Of a DNA stretch of 64,000 nt, positions 44,814-52,744 are shown in pieces. The stretch lies in assembly GCF_008632125.1 (NCBI RefSeq), contig NZ_VWRN01000072.1:29959-93958 (forward strand). The letters run 5' to 3'. The translations under genes and the position numbers were made by a program. A model generated the notes under the pieces. That model made no database searches, was not told where the DNA came from, and saw nothing but the letters and a program-made list of their open reading frames with translations. Origin of the DNA: Cupriavidus cauae. GTDB lineage: Bacteria > Pseudomonadota > Gammaproteobacteria > Burkholderiales > Burkholderiaceae. Numbering within the stretch: the first letter of the stretch is position 1; each line of letters starts with the position of its first letter.

Positions 44814-44869
44814 GGCGTCGGGCGTCGGGCGTCGGGCGTCGGGCGTCGGGCGTCGGGCGTCGGGCGTTG
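44814..44869. repeat. 7-bp tandem repeat, eight copies, upstream of the gluconate-dehydrogenase-like operon
   Basis: GGCGTCG repeats seven times perfectly and once with one change. It begins 43 bp upstream of the small-subunit start codon, where a promoter or leader would be. Further left-reading units (TTCGGCGGCA, TTTGGCAGC) continue the simple-sequence character to about 44935. Confidence 0.92.
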
Positions 44870-44980
44870 GGCGGCGGTTCGGCGGCATTCGGCGGTGTTT
44901 GGCTGCGTTTGGCAGCTTGGGGCCGCATCAGGCAGCTTCGGGCCGTATCGCGCAGCGTCCGCAGCGTTGGCCGCGCCGCG

Positions 44981-45760
44981 CTAGCCCGGCGGCGCCGCGG
45001 CACCGCGCGGCCGCGTTGCGTGACGGATGGAAGCGCGCGGCATGGGCTCGTGGTCGTTCGCCGCCACGCTGCCGAGCACGTCGGTCAGCATGTGGTGCAG
45101 GCGGTCGGCCAGCACCTCGGCGATCACCGGCGCGCCCAGCTCGGTCTCGCACGACGTGGTGCGGTCGGCGAGCGCATCCCCCAGGCCCGCCGGCTGCCCG
45201 AGCGCTTCGCACAGCAGGCGCCAGTCCGGCGGCGCGATCAGCGTGCCCGAGGTCAGCAGCACGCCAGTGCGCCGGCGCAGCTGCGCGAGGCCGACGATCT
45301 TGCGCGAGTCGACCACGACCTCCCAGGGCGACAGGCCGCCATAGCAGGCCCACGTCAGTGCCGCATCCGCCTGGTGGCTGCGCGCCTGCTCGGGCGGCAG
45401 CGCGAACGCCGCGATGCCCATGTCGCGCAGCAGGCCCGCATGCAGCACGCCTAGCCACCGGTAGCTGCCGATCGGCCCGCTCGACAGCAGTGCGTGATCG
45501 GGCGGCAGCACGATCGAGGCCGACAGCATCCACGGGCCGGTCAGCACCGCGCCGCCGCCGGAGCCGCGCACGACCGCGCGGTCCGCCAGCGCGGTGCGCT
45601 CGTGCAGCGCCCGCTGCGAGCAGCCGAACACCACGCCGGGCGCGCGATAGGTCCACAGCCGCAGGCGCGGCTCGGTGACTGGCTCGGCCAGCTGCCGCGC
45701 GTTCCACGCCTGCTCGGCGTGCGGCGTCGCGGTGACGAGGGTCGGGGCGAGCGCGGCCAT
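44981..45760 (-). CDS. Lipoate-protein-ligase-like protein of the dehydrogenase operon
   Basis: The 259-residue protein of the LplA/LipB/BPL superfamily has the substrate-binding RGSGGGAVLTGPWMLSASIV and the lysine motif DSRKIVGLAQLRRRTGVLLT (Lys in RKIVG). A QRAL/ERT segment near residue 50 fits the fold. It presumably lipoylates the small lipoyl-domain protein made by the same operon. The ATG at 45760 overlaps the E2 stop by one base (TGATG). It is divergent enough that transfer of octanoyl or lipoyl groups, rather than ATP-dependent ligation, is possible. Confidence 0.82.
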   Translation of the reverse strand: MAALAPTLVTATPHAEQAWNARQLAEPVTEPRLRLWTYRAPGVVFGCSQRALHERTALADRAVVRGSGGGAVLTGPWMLSASIVLPPDHALLSSGPIGSYRWLGVLHAGLLRDMGIAAFALPPEQARSHQADAALTWACYGGLSPWEVVVDSRKIVGLAQLRRRTGVLLTSGTLIAPPDWRLLCEALGQPAGLGDALADRTTSCETELGAPVIAEVLADRLHHMLTDVLGSVAANDHEPMPRASIRHATRPRGAAAPPG

Positions 45761-46503
45761 CACAGGTCTTCCGCGGATTCAAGGCGCCGCTTCAGGTCGC
45801 CGAGGAAGGCCGCGGCCGGGTAGCCGTCGACGGCGCGATGGTCGAACACCAGGTGCAGGCCCATCATCGGCGCGATGCTGATCCAGTCGTCCTTGACCAC
45901 GGCGCGCCGGATCACGCGCGTGACGCCGAGAATCGCCGCCTGCGGCGCGTGCAGGATCGGCGTGAAGCGCTCGACCTCGGTCATGCCCAGGTTGCTGATG
46001 GTGAAGGTGCCGCGCTGGTAGGCGCCGGCGCTCAGCGTGCCGTTGCGCGCGCCCTCGGCCAGCGTGCGCGCCTCGCGGGCGATCTCCTCGACCGGCTTGC
46101 GATCGACCTCGCGCAGCACCGGCACCACCAGGCCGTCGTCGAGACTGACCGCGAGCCCGATATTGACGTCCGGCATCAGCTCGATCTCCTTGTCGGAGAC
46201 GCGCGCGTTCAGGCGGGGATGCGCACGCAGCGTCAGCGCGGCGGCACGCAGCACGTAGGCGGTCAGCGTGAGCTTGACGCTGTCGCCCAGTTCCGCCTGC
46301 AGCCTGGCGCGCTTCGCTTCGACCGCGCTGACATCGGCCTCGAGCGAATGCGCGACCCGGGGAATCTGCCAGCCGGCCGTCATGCCGCGGGCGATCGCGC
46401 CGCGCATGCCGGTCAGCGGAATGGTCTGCCGGGTGGGCCCGGGCGGGGACGCGGGCGCGGCGGTTCCGTCCTCCGCCGCCAGCGTCAGTGAGGCTTCGGC
46501 CAT
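45760..46503 (-). CDS. E2 catalytic (acyltransferase) domain protein without lipoyl domain
   Basis: The product is 247 residues: only the chloramphenicol-acetyltransferase-like catalytic domain of a 2-oxoacid/acetoin dehydrogenase E2. RQTIPLTGMRGAIARGMTAG starts the core; the active-site motif is LVFDHRAVDGYPAAAFLGDL with histidine and aspartate of DHRAVDG; GTFTISNLGMTEVERFTPIL is typical. Usual E2 proteins have N-terminal lipoyl and E1/E3-binding domains. Here the lipoyl domain is a separate gene ending 3 bp before this start, and no subunit-binding domain is evident. Confidence 0.92.
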   Translation of the reverse strand: MAEASLTLAAEDGTAAPASPPGPTRQTIPLTGMRGAIARGMTAGWQIPRVAHSLEADVSAVEAKRARLQAELGDSVKLTLTAYVLRAAALTLRAHPRLNARVSDKEIELMPDVNIGLAVSLDDGLVVPVLREVDRKPVEEIAREARTLAEGARNGTLSAGAYQRGTFTISNLGMTEVERFTPILHAPQAAILGVTRVIRRAVVKDDWISIAPMMGLHLVFDHRAVDGYPAAAFLGDLKRRLESAEDL

Positions 46504-46506
46504 GGT

Positions 46507-46752
46507 CTACTCCTCGATGCGCGCCAGCACGGCGCCGCGCGCGAAGGTGTCCTGCGACTGCACCAGGATCTCGGCGATGCGGCCGGCCACCGGCGCGACG
46601 ATCTCGTGCGTGGTCTTCACCAGCTCGGCTACCACCAGCGTCTGCCCCTCGGCGACGCTGTCGCCGACATTGACCTGCCAGTCCTGCAACAGGGCCTCGG
46701 TGCCTTCCTCGACATCGGCCCACACGTCGTCTGCCATCGTTACGTCGGTCAT
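46507..46752 (-). CDS. Free-standing lipoyl-domain protein (E2 swinging arm)
   Basis: This 81-residue protein is a single biotinyl/lipoyl domain: DVWADVEEGTEALLQDWQVN, VGDSVAEGQTLVVAE, then LVKTTHEIVAPVAGRIAEIL. The lysine in LVKTT is in the place of the lipoylated lysine (DKA in classic domains). It would carry the acyl group from E1 to the E2 catalytic protein. The ATG at 46750-46752 overlaps the stop of the E1 beta gene by four bases; a second ATG six codons in is possible. Confidence 0.9.
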   Translation of the reverse strand: MTDVTMADDVWADVEEGTEALLQDWQVNVGDSVAEGQTLVVAELVKTTHEIVAPVAGRIAEILVQSQDTFARGAVLARIEE

Positions 46753-47828
46753 GCTGCTTCTCGCTTCAGTTCTTGGGTGGGTTGCATCAGCGCGCGGACG
46801 CTGGCGGCGATCGTGTCGACTTGCGGGATCACGAAGTTCTCGAGGGGACGGCTGAACGGGATCGGCACGTCGGGCACGGCCAGGCGGCGCACCGGCGCCT
46901 TCATCGACAGGGTGTCGAGATGCTCGGCCACGATCGCGGCGATCTCGCCGGACAGGCCGTAGCTCAGATAGTCCTCGTCGGCGATCAGCAGGCGGCCGGT
47001 CCTCGCCACCGACTCGAGCACGGTTTCCTTGTCGAGCGGCACCAGCGTGCGCAGGTCGATGATCTCGACATCGATGCCTTCCTGCGCCAGCTGCTGGGCC
47101 GCGAGCACGGACTTCTGCACCATCTGGCTCAGCGTGACGATGGTCACGTCGCGGCCCTCGCGCACCACGCGCGCCTTGCCGAACGGAATCGTGTAGGCCT
47201 CGGTGGGGACGGCCGTGGTGCTGCCTTCGAAGTACGACATCCACGACAGGCCCATGATGCCCTTGTGGTAGCAGAACACCACCGGGTTGTCGTCGCGGAT
47301 CGCCTCGATCATCAGGCCCTTGGCGTCGTAGGCGTTCGACGGCACCACCACCTTCATGCCGGGCATATGCGCGAAGGTGCTGTACAGGCATTGCGAGTGC
47401 TGGGCCGCGTCGTTGTAGCCGCCGCCGATGCCGGTCATCACCACGGCCGGCAGCTTGACGCGGCCGCCGGACATGTAGGTGTTCTTGGCCAGGTGGTTGT
47501 AGATCTGGTCGAAGCAGACGCCGAAGAAGTCTACGAACATCAGCTCGGCGATCGGGCGCAGCCCCTCGGCCGCGGCGCCGATCGCGGCGCCCATGAAGGC
47601 GGTCTCCGAGATCGGCGTGTCCATGATGCGCTCGGGACCGAAGCGGTCGAGCAGTCCGGTGGTGGCGCTGAAAATGCCGCCGTACTTGCCGATGTCCTCG
47701 CCCATCACGAAGACGCTCGGGTCGCGCTCCATCTCCTGGCCGATGGCCTCGGCGATGGCCTGCGCCATGGTCAGCTTGCGGGCGGCCTGTGCGGGCTCGA
47801 CCGAGGCGTGGGTGTCGTTGGGTTGCAT
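46749..47828 (-). CDS. acoB: Acetoin/2-oxoacid dehydrogenase E1 beta subunit
   Basis: The 359-residue transketolase-type subunit has VFVMGEDIGKYGGIFSATTG, RIMDTPISETAFMGAAIGAA, QIYNHLAKNTYMSGGRVKLP and IIDLRTLVPLDKETVLESVA, as in AcoB/PdhB. It pairs with E1 alpha to decarboxylate the 2-oxoacid or cleave acetoin with thiamine diphosphate. AGGAGACAACCAG precedes the ATG at 47826-47828. The position next to an AcoR-type activator and a sigma-54 promoter favours acetoin, but pyruvate or a branched oxoacid cannot be excluded. Confidence 0.9.
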   Translation of the reverse strand: MQPNDTHASVEPAQAARKLTMAQAIAEAIGQEMERDPSVFVMGEDIGKYGGIFSATTGLLDRFGPERIMDTPISETAFMGAAIGAAAEGLRPIAELMFVDFFGVCFDQIYNHLAKNTYMSGGRVKLPAVVMTGIGGGYNDAAQHSQCLYSTFAHMPGMKVVVPSNAYDAKGLMIEAIRDDNPVVFCYHKGIMGLSWMSYFEGSTTAVPTEAYTIPFGKARVVREGRDVTIVTLSQMVQKSVLAAQQLAQEGIDVEIIDLRTLVPLDKETVLESVARTGRLLIADEDYLSYGLSGEIAAIVAEHLDTLSMKAPVRRLAVPDVPIPFSRPLENFVIPQVDTIAASVRALMQPTQELKREAA

Positions 47829-47896
47829 CTGGTTGTCTCCTGTTCCTGTCATTGCGGGCAGCGGGTGGCGTTTCGTGTTGGCCAGCGGGGCCGCCA

Positions 47897-48904
47897 TCAC
47901 GCGAACACGTGCTGCAGCGCTTCCTCGGGGGCGGGGTAGGGGCTTTCGCGGCCGAACGCATAGGCGGCGTCGACGCGTTCGACGATCTGCCGGCGCAGCG
48001 CGGCATCGGCCTCGTCGTCGAGCAGGCCCTGTTCGCGCAGCTGCTTGCCGAGCCGGTCGATCGGATCGTTGCGGCGCAGCGTCTGCGCTTCGTTCTTCGG
48101 CCGGTAGGTTTCCGGATCGCCCTGGAAGTGGCCCAGGTAGCGGTCGGTCTTGACCTCGATCAGCGTGGGCCCTTCGCCGCGCCGCGCGCGCGCGACCGCG
48201 ACACCGGCCGCGCGGAACACCGCAACCGCATCGTTGGTATCCACCAGTACGCCGGGTATGCCGTAGCCGGCGGCGCGGACCGCATTGCTGTCGACCGACG
48301 TCGAAGCCGACTTCTCGACCGAGATGCCATATTTGTTGTCCTCGCAGACGAACAGCACCGGCAGCTTCCACAGCGCCGCCAGATTCAGCGCCTCATGGAA
48401 GGCGCCCTGGTTGGCCGCCCCTTCGCCGAAAAAGGCGATGGCAACCCAGTCCTTGCCGAGCTTGCGCGCGGCCAGCGCGGCGCCGCAGGCCTGCGGCGCG
48501 CCGGCGCCGACGATGCCGCTGCACGAGAACTTGGTTTCGGGGTGGAACAGATGCATGTGGCCGCCCTTGCCGCGGCCCAGGCCGGTGACCTTGCCAAACA
48601 TCTCGGCGGTCATTTCGTTCAGCGGCACGCCCTTGGCGATCGCGAAGTGGTGCGGGCGGTGGGCGCCGACCACGGTGTCCTCGGTGCGCAGATGCGCGCA
48701 GACGCCGACCGCCACCGGTTCCTGGCCCGCGGCCAGATGCATTTCGCCGGGCACCGGGCCGGCACCGATATCGAAGGCCAGACCCTTCTGGATCTTGGGC
48801 GGCAGCTTCCCTTCGAGATACACCTTCGCCATCGTCTCCTCGTAATGGCGAATCTCGACCATCTTTTCGTACATCCACAGCAACTGGTCCGTGGTCGGTT
48901 CCAT
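47897..48904 (-). CDS. acoA: Acetoin/2-oxoacid dehydrogenase E1 alpha subunit
   Basis: The 335-residue subunit has the thiamine-diphosphate motif AIAFFGEGAANQGAFHEALN with LPVLFVCEDNKYGI, plus HLAAGQEPVAVGV, THEAPHH-equivalent GAHRPHHFAIAKG and GLGRGKGGHMHLFHPE. IEVKTDRYLGHFQGDPETYR fits acetoin dehydrogenases. The ATG at 48902-48904 follows CAGGAGACACGACG. It is the first gene of a five-gene operon preceded by a -24/-12 promoter. Confidence 0.92.
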   Translation of the reverse strand: MEPTTDQLLWMYEKMVEIRHYEETMAKVYLEGKLPPKIQKGLAFDIGAGPVPGEMHLAAGQEPVAVGVCAHLRTEDTVVGAHRPHHFAIAKGVPLNEMTAEMFGKVTGLGRGKGGHMHLFHPETKFSCSGIVGAGAPQACGAALAARKLGKDWVAIAFFGEGAANQGAFHEALNLAALWKLPVLFVCEDNKYGISVEKSASTSVDSNAVRAAGYGIPGVLVDTNDAVAVFRAAGVAVARARRGEGPTLIEVKTDRYLGHFQGDPETYRPKNEAQTLRRNDPIDRLGKQLREQGLLDDEADAALRRQIVERVDAAYAFGRESPYPAPEEALQHVFA

Positions 48905-48994
48905 CGTCGTGTCTCCTGTTTCTTTCGCTTGGCGAGGCGCCCGTGTCCGCGTGGGGAAGCGCGGGTGCGGCGGGCGCCGCGGCTGCCATGTCAT

Positions 48995-49010
48995 TGCAAG
49001 CGCGATGCCA
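48995..49010 (-). promoter_or_regulatory. Sigma-54 (-24/-12) promoter of the dehydrogenase operon
   Basis: On the minus strand TGGCATCGCGCTTGCA matches TGGCAYRNNNNTTGCW at all but one degenerate position, with GG and GC twelve bases apart. A start site near 48983 would give a leader of about 80 bases. Together with the palindromes upstream it shows that this operon needs a sigma-54 activator, most likely the AcoR-type protein at 40196-42205. Confidence 0.85.
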
Positions 49011-49177
49011 GTGCGGGAAAGTGGGGGGACGGCGGGGGACAGACCGAGCTGGGCCGGTGGCCGCAAAGCCTTGTGTGGCGCGGCTTCGCGGCGGATCGGG
49101 GAGGGTGGGTCAGGGGCGGTGCGGGACGCTCGGAGGCGATGGGATGGCGGCCGGTGCGTCGCGACGCCGTCGCGGCA

Positions 49178-49216
49178 TGCGACAGGTGTCGCGTCCGGAA
49201 TGCGACAGGTGTCGCA
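49178..49216. promoter_or_regulatory. Two palindromic upstream activator sites
   Basis: TGCGACAGGTGTCGCG (49178-49193) and TGCGACAGGTGTCGCA (49201-49216) are 7-bp arm palindromes around GG, 23 bp apart centre to centre. They lie about 170-205 bp upstream of the -24 element, the usual distance for enhancer-like sites of sigma-54 activators. Assignment to the nearby AcoR-type regulator is inference. The rest of the gap (48905-49285) holds no gene. Confidence 0.8.
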
Positions 49217-49285
49217 CGGGGAGAGGCAGCGGCGAGGCGCCGGGAGGCGCCAGGAGGCGGGGGTAGCGGAGGTAGCGGGGGGGGG

Positions 49286-50053
49286 CTAGCCCTGCAGCGC
49301 GCGTATCGCCGTGCGCAGCGGCATTGCGATGTCGGCGGCGCGCGACTCGACCCGGTGGATCGGGCCGGCCACCGACACGCCGTAGACCACCCCGGCCAGC
49401 GTCAGCGGCACCGCGACGGCGCCGAGGTCGGCCAACGACTCGCCGAAGTTCTGCGCCCAGCCGCGTTCGCGCGAGATTTCGAGCTCGGCCTCCAGCGCTT
49501 CGCGCGACGCGAGCGTGCGGGCGGTCAGCGGTGCGAACGAGGCCCGCGCGAGCAGTGCGTCGCGGTCCGCGGCGGGCAGCGCGGACAGGATCGCGCGTCC
49601 GATCGAATTGGTATGGGCCTGCCGCAGTTCGCCGGCGGTGGCGATGTAGCGCACCGGATTGCTGGACTCGACCACGTCGAGATAGACCACGCGCCCGTCG
49701 TCCTGCAGCTTGCCGAAGATCACCGTCTCGCCGGTCTCGTCGCGCAGCGATTCGAGCACCGGCTGCACCCGCTCGAGCAGCGGGTCGTTGGCGGCGATGC
49801 GTTGCGCGATCGCCAGCAGGCGGCCGGTCGGGTAATAGCCCTGGCGCCGTCCGGTCTCGTACAGATAGCCCAGCGCCGCCAGCGTGCGGATCAGGCCGAG
49901 GCAGCTCGACATCGGCGCGCCAAGCAGCCTGGCCAGTTCGGTCAGCGTCAGCGAGCGTCCTTCGCGCGCGTAGATCTCCATGATCTCGACCACGCGCAGC
50001 GCGGTCTTGACGTTCGAATTCGCGGCTTTGTCGGCGGGCTCCACGGCGGTCAT
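49286..50053 (-). CDS. IclR-family regulator
   Basis: The 255-residue protein has a winged helix (KTALRVVEIMEIYAREGRSL, LARLLGAPMSSCLGLIRTLA, LGYLYETGRRQGYYPTGRLL) and an IclR effector domain (VYLDVVESSNPVRYIATAGE, TNSIGRAILSALPAADRDAL, ESLADLGAVAVPLTLAGVVY). It is the last gene of a five-gene minus-strand cluster (cupin, Bug, acyl-CoA dehydrogenase, CoA-transferase), which it probably regulates. The ATG at 50051-50053 is used; its ribosome-binding site is weak. Confidence 0.9.
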   Translation of the reverse strand: MTAVEPADKAANSNVKTALRVVEIMEIYAREGRSLTLTELARLLGAPMSSCLGLIRTLAALGYLYETGRRQGYYPTGRLLAIAQRIAANDPLLERVQPVLESLRDETGETVIFGKLQDDGRVVYLDVVESSNPVRYIATAGELRQAHTNSIGRAILSALPAADRDALLARASFAPLTARTLASREALEAELEISRERGWAQNFGESLADLGAVAVPLTLAGVVYGVSVAGPIHRVESRAADIAMPLRTAIRALQG

Positions 50054-50146
50054 CTGCTTGTTCCTGTCGGCCTGTTGATCGGGGGCATGCTGCGCAAGGC
50101 CGACAGTGTAAGGCCTTGGCCGGTGGCGCCGCGGCTCGCGCCGATG

Positions 50147-51358
50147 CTAGGCCGGATCGTTGGCCGCGTCCGCGGCGGCATCCATCTCGCGCCTGGGTAG
50201 CGGCTCGGGCCAATGCCGGATATTGCCCGGCGTGCGCGAGAAGCGGGTCGGAATGCCGACCGCACGCAGCTGGCCCTCGCTTGGATGCGCGTATTCGAAC
50301 ACCATGCCGGTCGCGCGCAGGTGCGGGTCGTCCAGCACGTTGTCGAAGCGCGGTACTTCGCTGTGCGGAATGTCGGCGTCGCGCAGCAGGTCCAGCCATT
50401 GCGCGGTGGTTTTGGTGCGCACGATGTCCGCCAGCGTCGCGTACAACGAATCGATATGCGCGCTGCGGCCGGCGGGACTGGCGTAGCGCGGATCGGCGGC
50501 GAGCTCGGGGCGCCCGGCCACGGCGAAGAAGCGGGCCCATTGCGCGCTGGTGTACGGCAGCAGCGCCAGATAGCCGTCGGCGGTCTGGTAGGGCTTGCGA
50601 TGGGGCGACATCACGCGCCCGTAGCCCGCGTCGCCCAGCGGCGGCACGAAGGTGCGGCCCGCCAGCTGCTCGACCGCGAGGAAGGACACCAGCGTCTCGA
50701 ACATCGGCACCTCGATCGCCTGGCCCTGTCCCGAGCGCTCGCGTTCATAGAGCGCCATCGGAATCGCATAGGCGACGGTCAGTCCGGCGACCTTGTCCGC
50801 CAGGATCGTGTTGACGTAGCGCGGGCCCTGGTCGCCGTTGGCGCCCTGGAACTGCGCCAGGCCGCTGCGCGCCTGGATGATGTCGTCGAACGCCGGCTGC
50901 CCCGCGTACGGGCCGTCCTCGGCATAGCCGTAGGCGCCGCAATAGATCAGGCGCGGATGGTCTTCGCGCAGCGACGCGTAGTCCAGGCCGAGCTTGCGCA
51001 GCGAGGCGGGGCGAACGTTGGAGACGAACACGTCCGCCTCGGCAAGCAGACGCTTGAGGGCGGCCAGGTCGTCCGGCCGCTTCAGGTCCAGCACGACGAA
51101 GCGCTTGTTGCGGTTCAGGTTCAGGAAGGCCGCGCCCATGTTCGGATGCCGCGCCGGCTCCGCATGGCGGAAGACGTCCCCTTCCGGGGATTCGACCTTG
51201 ATCACCTGTGCGCCCATGTCGCCCAGGATCTGCGTTGCATAGGGGCCCATGCCGACCGAGGTCATGTCGACCACACGCACGCCGGCCAGCGGACCGGTGG
51301 CGGCGGTGGCGTTGGTGTCGGGCGTGTCCCAGGGCGAATTTGTCATGCCGTGATCCAT
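50147..51358 (-). CDS. CaiB/BaiF (family III) CoA-transferase
   Basis: The product is 403 residues from the ATG at 51356-51358. It has GVRVVDMTSVGMGPYATQIL, GAQVIKVESPEGDVFRHAEP, NLNRNKRFVVLDLKRPDDLA, VFVSNVRPASLRKLGLDYAS and AFDDIIQARSGLAQFQGAN. The C-terminal substrate-specifying domain has YRKPYQTADGYLALLPYT-like sequence. Starts at GTG 51361 and ATG 51346 are alternatives. It lies 50 bp after the acyl-CoA dehydrogenase gene. It probably activates the acid brought in by the cluster's Bug receptor. Confidence 0.9.
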   Translation of the reverse strand: MDHGMTNSPWDTPDTNATAATGPLAGVRVVDMTSVGMGPYATQILGDMGAQVIKVESPEGDVFRHAEPARHPNMGAAFLNLNRNKRFVVLDLKRPDDLAALKRLLAEADVFVSNVRPASLRKLGLDYASLREDHPRLIYCGAYGYAEDGPYAGQPAFDDIIQARSGLAQFQGANGDQGPRYVNTILADKVAGLTVAYAIPMALYERERSGQGQAIEVPMFETLVSFLAVEQLAGRTFVPPLGDAGYGRVMSPHRKPYQTADGYLALLPYTSAQWARFFAVAGRPELAADPRYASPAGRSAHIDSLYATLADIVRTKTTAQWLDLLRDADIPHSEVPRFDNVLDDPHLRATGMVFEYAHPSEGQLRAVGIPTRFSRTPGNIRHWPEPLPRREMDAAADAANDPA

Positions 51359-51408
51359 CACGCGTTGTGCTCCGGGGTTCAGTTCGGTTCAATGCGGTTC
51401 AATGCGGT

Positions 51409-52575
51409 TCAGTACGACTTCGGCAGGCCGAGCACGCGCTCGGCGATGAAGCACTGGATCAGCTGCGGGCTGACCGGCGCGATGCGCGGGATATACGATT
51501 CGCGCAGCAGCCGCTCGACGCGGTACTCGCGCGAGTAGCCCATGCCGCCGAGGGTCAGGATCGCGGTCTGGCAGGCGTTGTGGCCGGCTTCGGCGGCCAG
51601 GTATTTGGCGGTGTTGGCCTCGGCGCCGCAGGGCAGGCCGGCGTCGTAGCGCGCCGCCGCCTTCATCACCATCAGGTTGGCCGCTTCGAGCTGCATCCAA
51701 GCCTGCGCCAGCGGATGCTGCACGCCCTGGTTGGCGCCGATGGGCCGGCCGAACACCACCCGGTCCTTGGCGTATTGCGTGGCAATCGCCAGTGCCGCAC
51801 GGCCCAGGCCCACCGCCTCGGCGGCGATCAAGATGCGCTCGGGATTGAGCCCGTGCAGGATGTATTCGAAGCCGCGTCCCTCCTCGCCGATCAGGTCTTC
51901 CTCCGGCACGAACAGCTCGTCGATGAACAGCATGTTCGAATCGACGGCGCCGCGGCCCATCTTGTCGATCTCGCGCACCTCGATGCGGCTGCGGTCCAGC
52001 GCGGTGTAGAACAGCGACAGGCCTTCCGTGGGCTTGCCGACCGATTCCAGCGTCCGCGTGCGCGCCAGCAGCAGCATGCGGTCGGCGACCTGCGCGGTCG
52101 AGATCCAGATCTTGCGGCCGCTGACCTGATAGCCGCCGTCGACCTTGCGCGCGAAGGTCTTCAGCCGCGTGGTGTCGAGCCCCGCGTCGGGCTCGGTTAC
52201 CGCGAAGCATGCCTTCTCGCGGCCTGCGATCAGCGGCGGCAGGAAGCGGGACTGCTGCTCGGGCGAGCCGAATACCACCACCGGATTCAGGCCGAACACG
52301 TTCATGTGCACCGCCGAGGCGCCGCTCATGCCGGCACCCGATTCCGAGATCGCCTGCATCACCAGCGCCGCCTCGAGGATGCCGAGACCGGCGCCGCCGA
52401 GCGCTTCCGGCATCGCCACGCCGAGCCAGCCGCCCTCGCACATCGCCGCGTGGAAATCGTGCGGGAAGGTGTGGTCGCGGTCGAGCCGGTCCCAATATTC
52501 CATGTCGAAGCGGGAGCAGACCGTGCGCACCGCTTCGACAATGGCGGTCTGCTGGTCCGAGAGTTCGAAATTCAC
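51409..52575 (-). CDS. Acyl-CoA dehydrogenase
   Basis: The 388-residue flavoprotein opens MNFELSDQQTAIVEAVRTVC. Signature 1 is CFAVTEPDAGLDTTRLKTFA; the FAD-contacting YAKDRVVFGRPIGANQGVQH and C-terminal ILTLGGMGYSREYRVERLLR are present. The expected catalytic-base region lies in the last domain. The ATG at 52573-52575 is used. A 10-bp GCGGTTCAAT repeat occurs three times just after its stop. It acts with the neighbouring CoA-transferase. Confidence 0.92.
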   Translation of the reverse strand: MNFELSDQQTAIVEAVRTVCSRFDMEYWDRLDRDHTFPHDFHAAMCEGGWLGVAMPEALGGAGLGILEAALVMQAISESGAGMSGASAVHMNVFGLNPVVVFGSPEQQSRFLPPLIAGREKACFAVTEPDAGLDTTRLKTFARKVDGGYQVSGRKIWISTAQVADRMLLLARTRTLESVGKPTEGLSLFYTALDRSRIEVREIDKMGRGAVDSNMLFIDELFVPEEDLIGEEGRGFEYILHGLNPERILIAAEAVGLGRAALAIATQYAKDRVVFGRPIGANQGVQHPLAQAWMQLEAANLMVMKAAARYDAGLPCGAEANTAKYLAAEAGHNACQTAILTLGGMGYSREYRVERLLRESYIPRIAPVSPQLIQCFIAERVLGLPKSY

Positions 52576-52744
52576 GTCGCTGTCCTCGTGTTGCGGCTGT
52601 TGTTCGGTGGGGGCGTGGCGGCTTGGTGCCGCGCTAATGCCGCTGATGCGGCGTCAGTGTGGGCGTTGGTGCCGCGTTGGTGCCGCGTGGGTGCCGCGTG
52701 GGTGCGTGCATCGGCGCGGCGTCACGGCGCGGCACGATGGCCGG

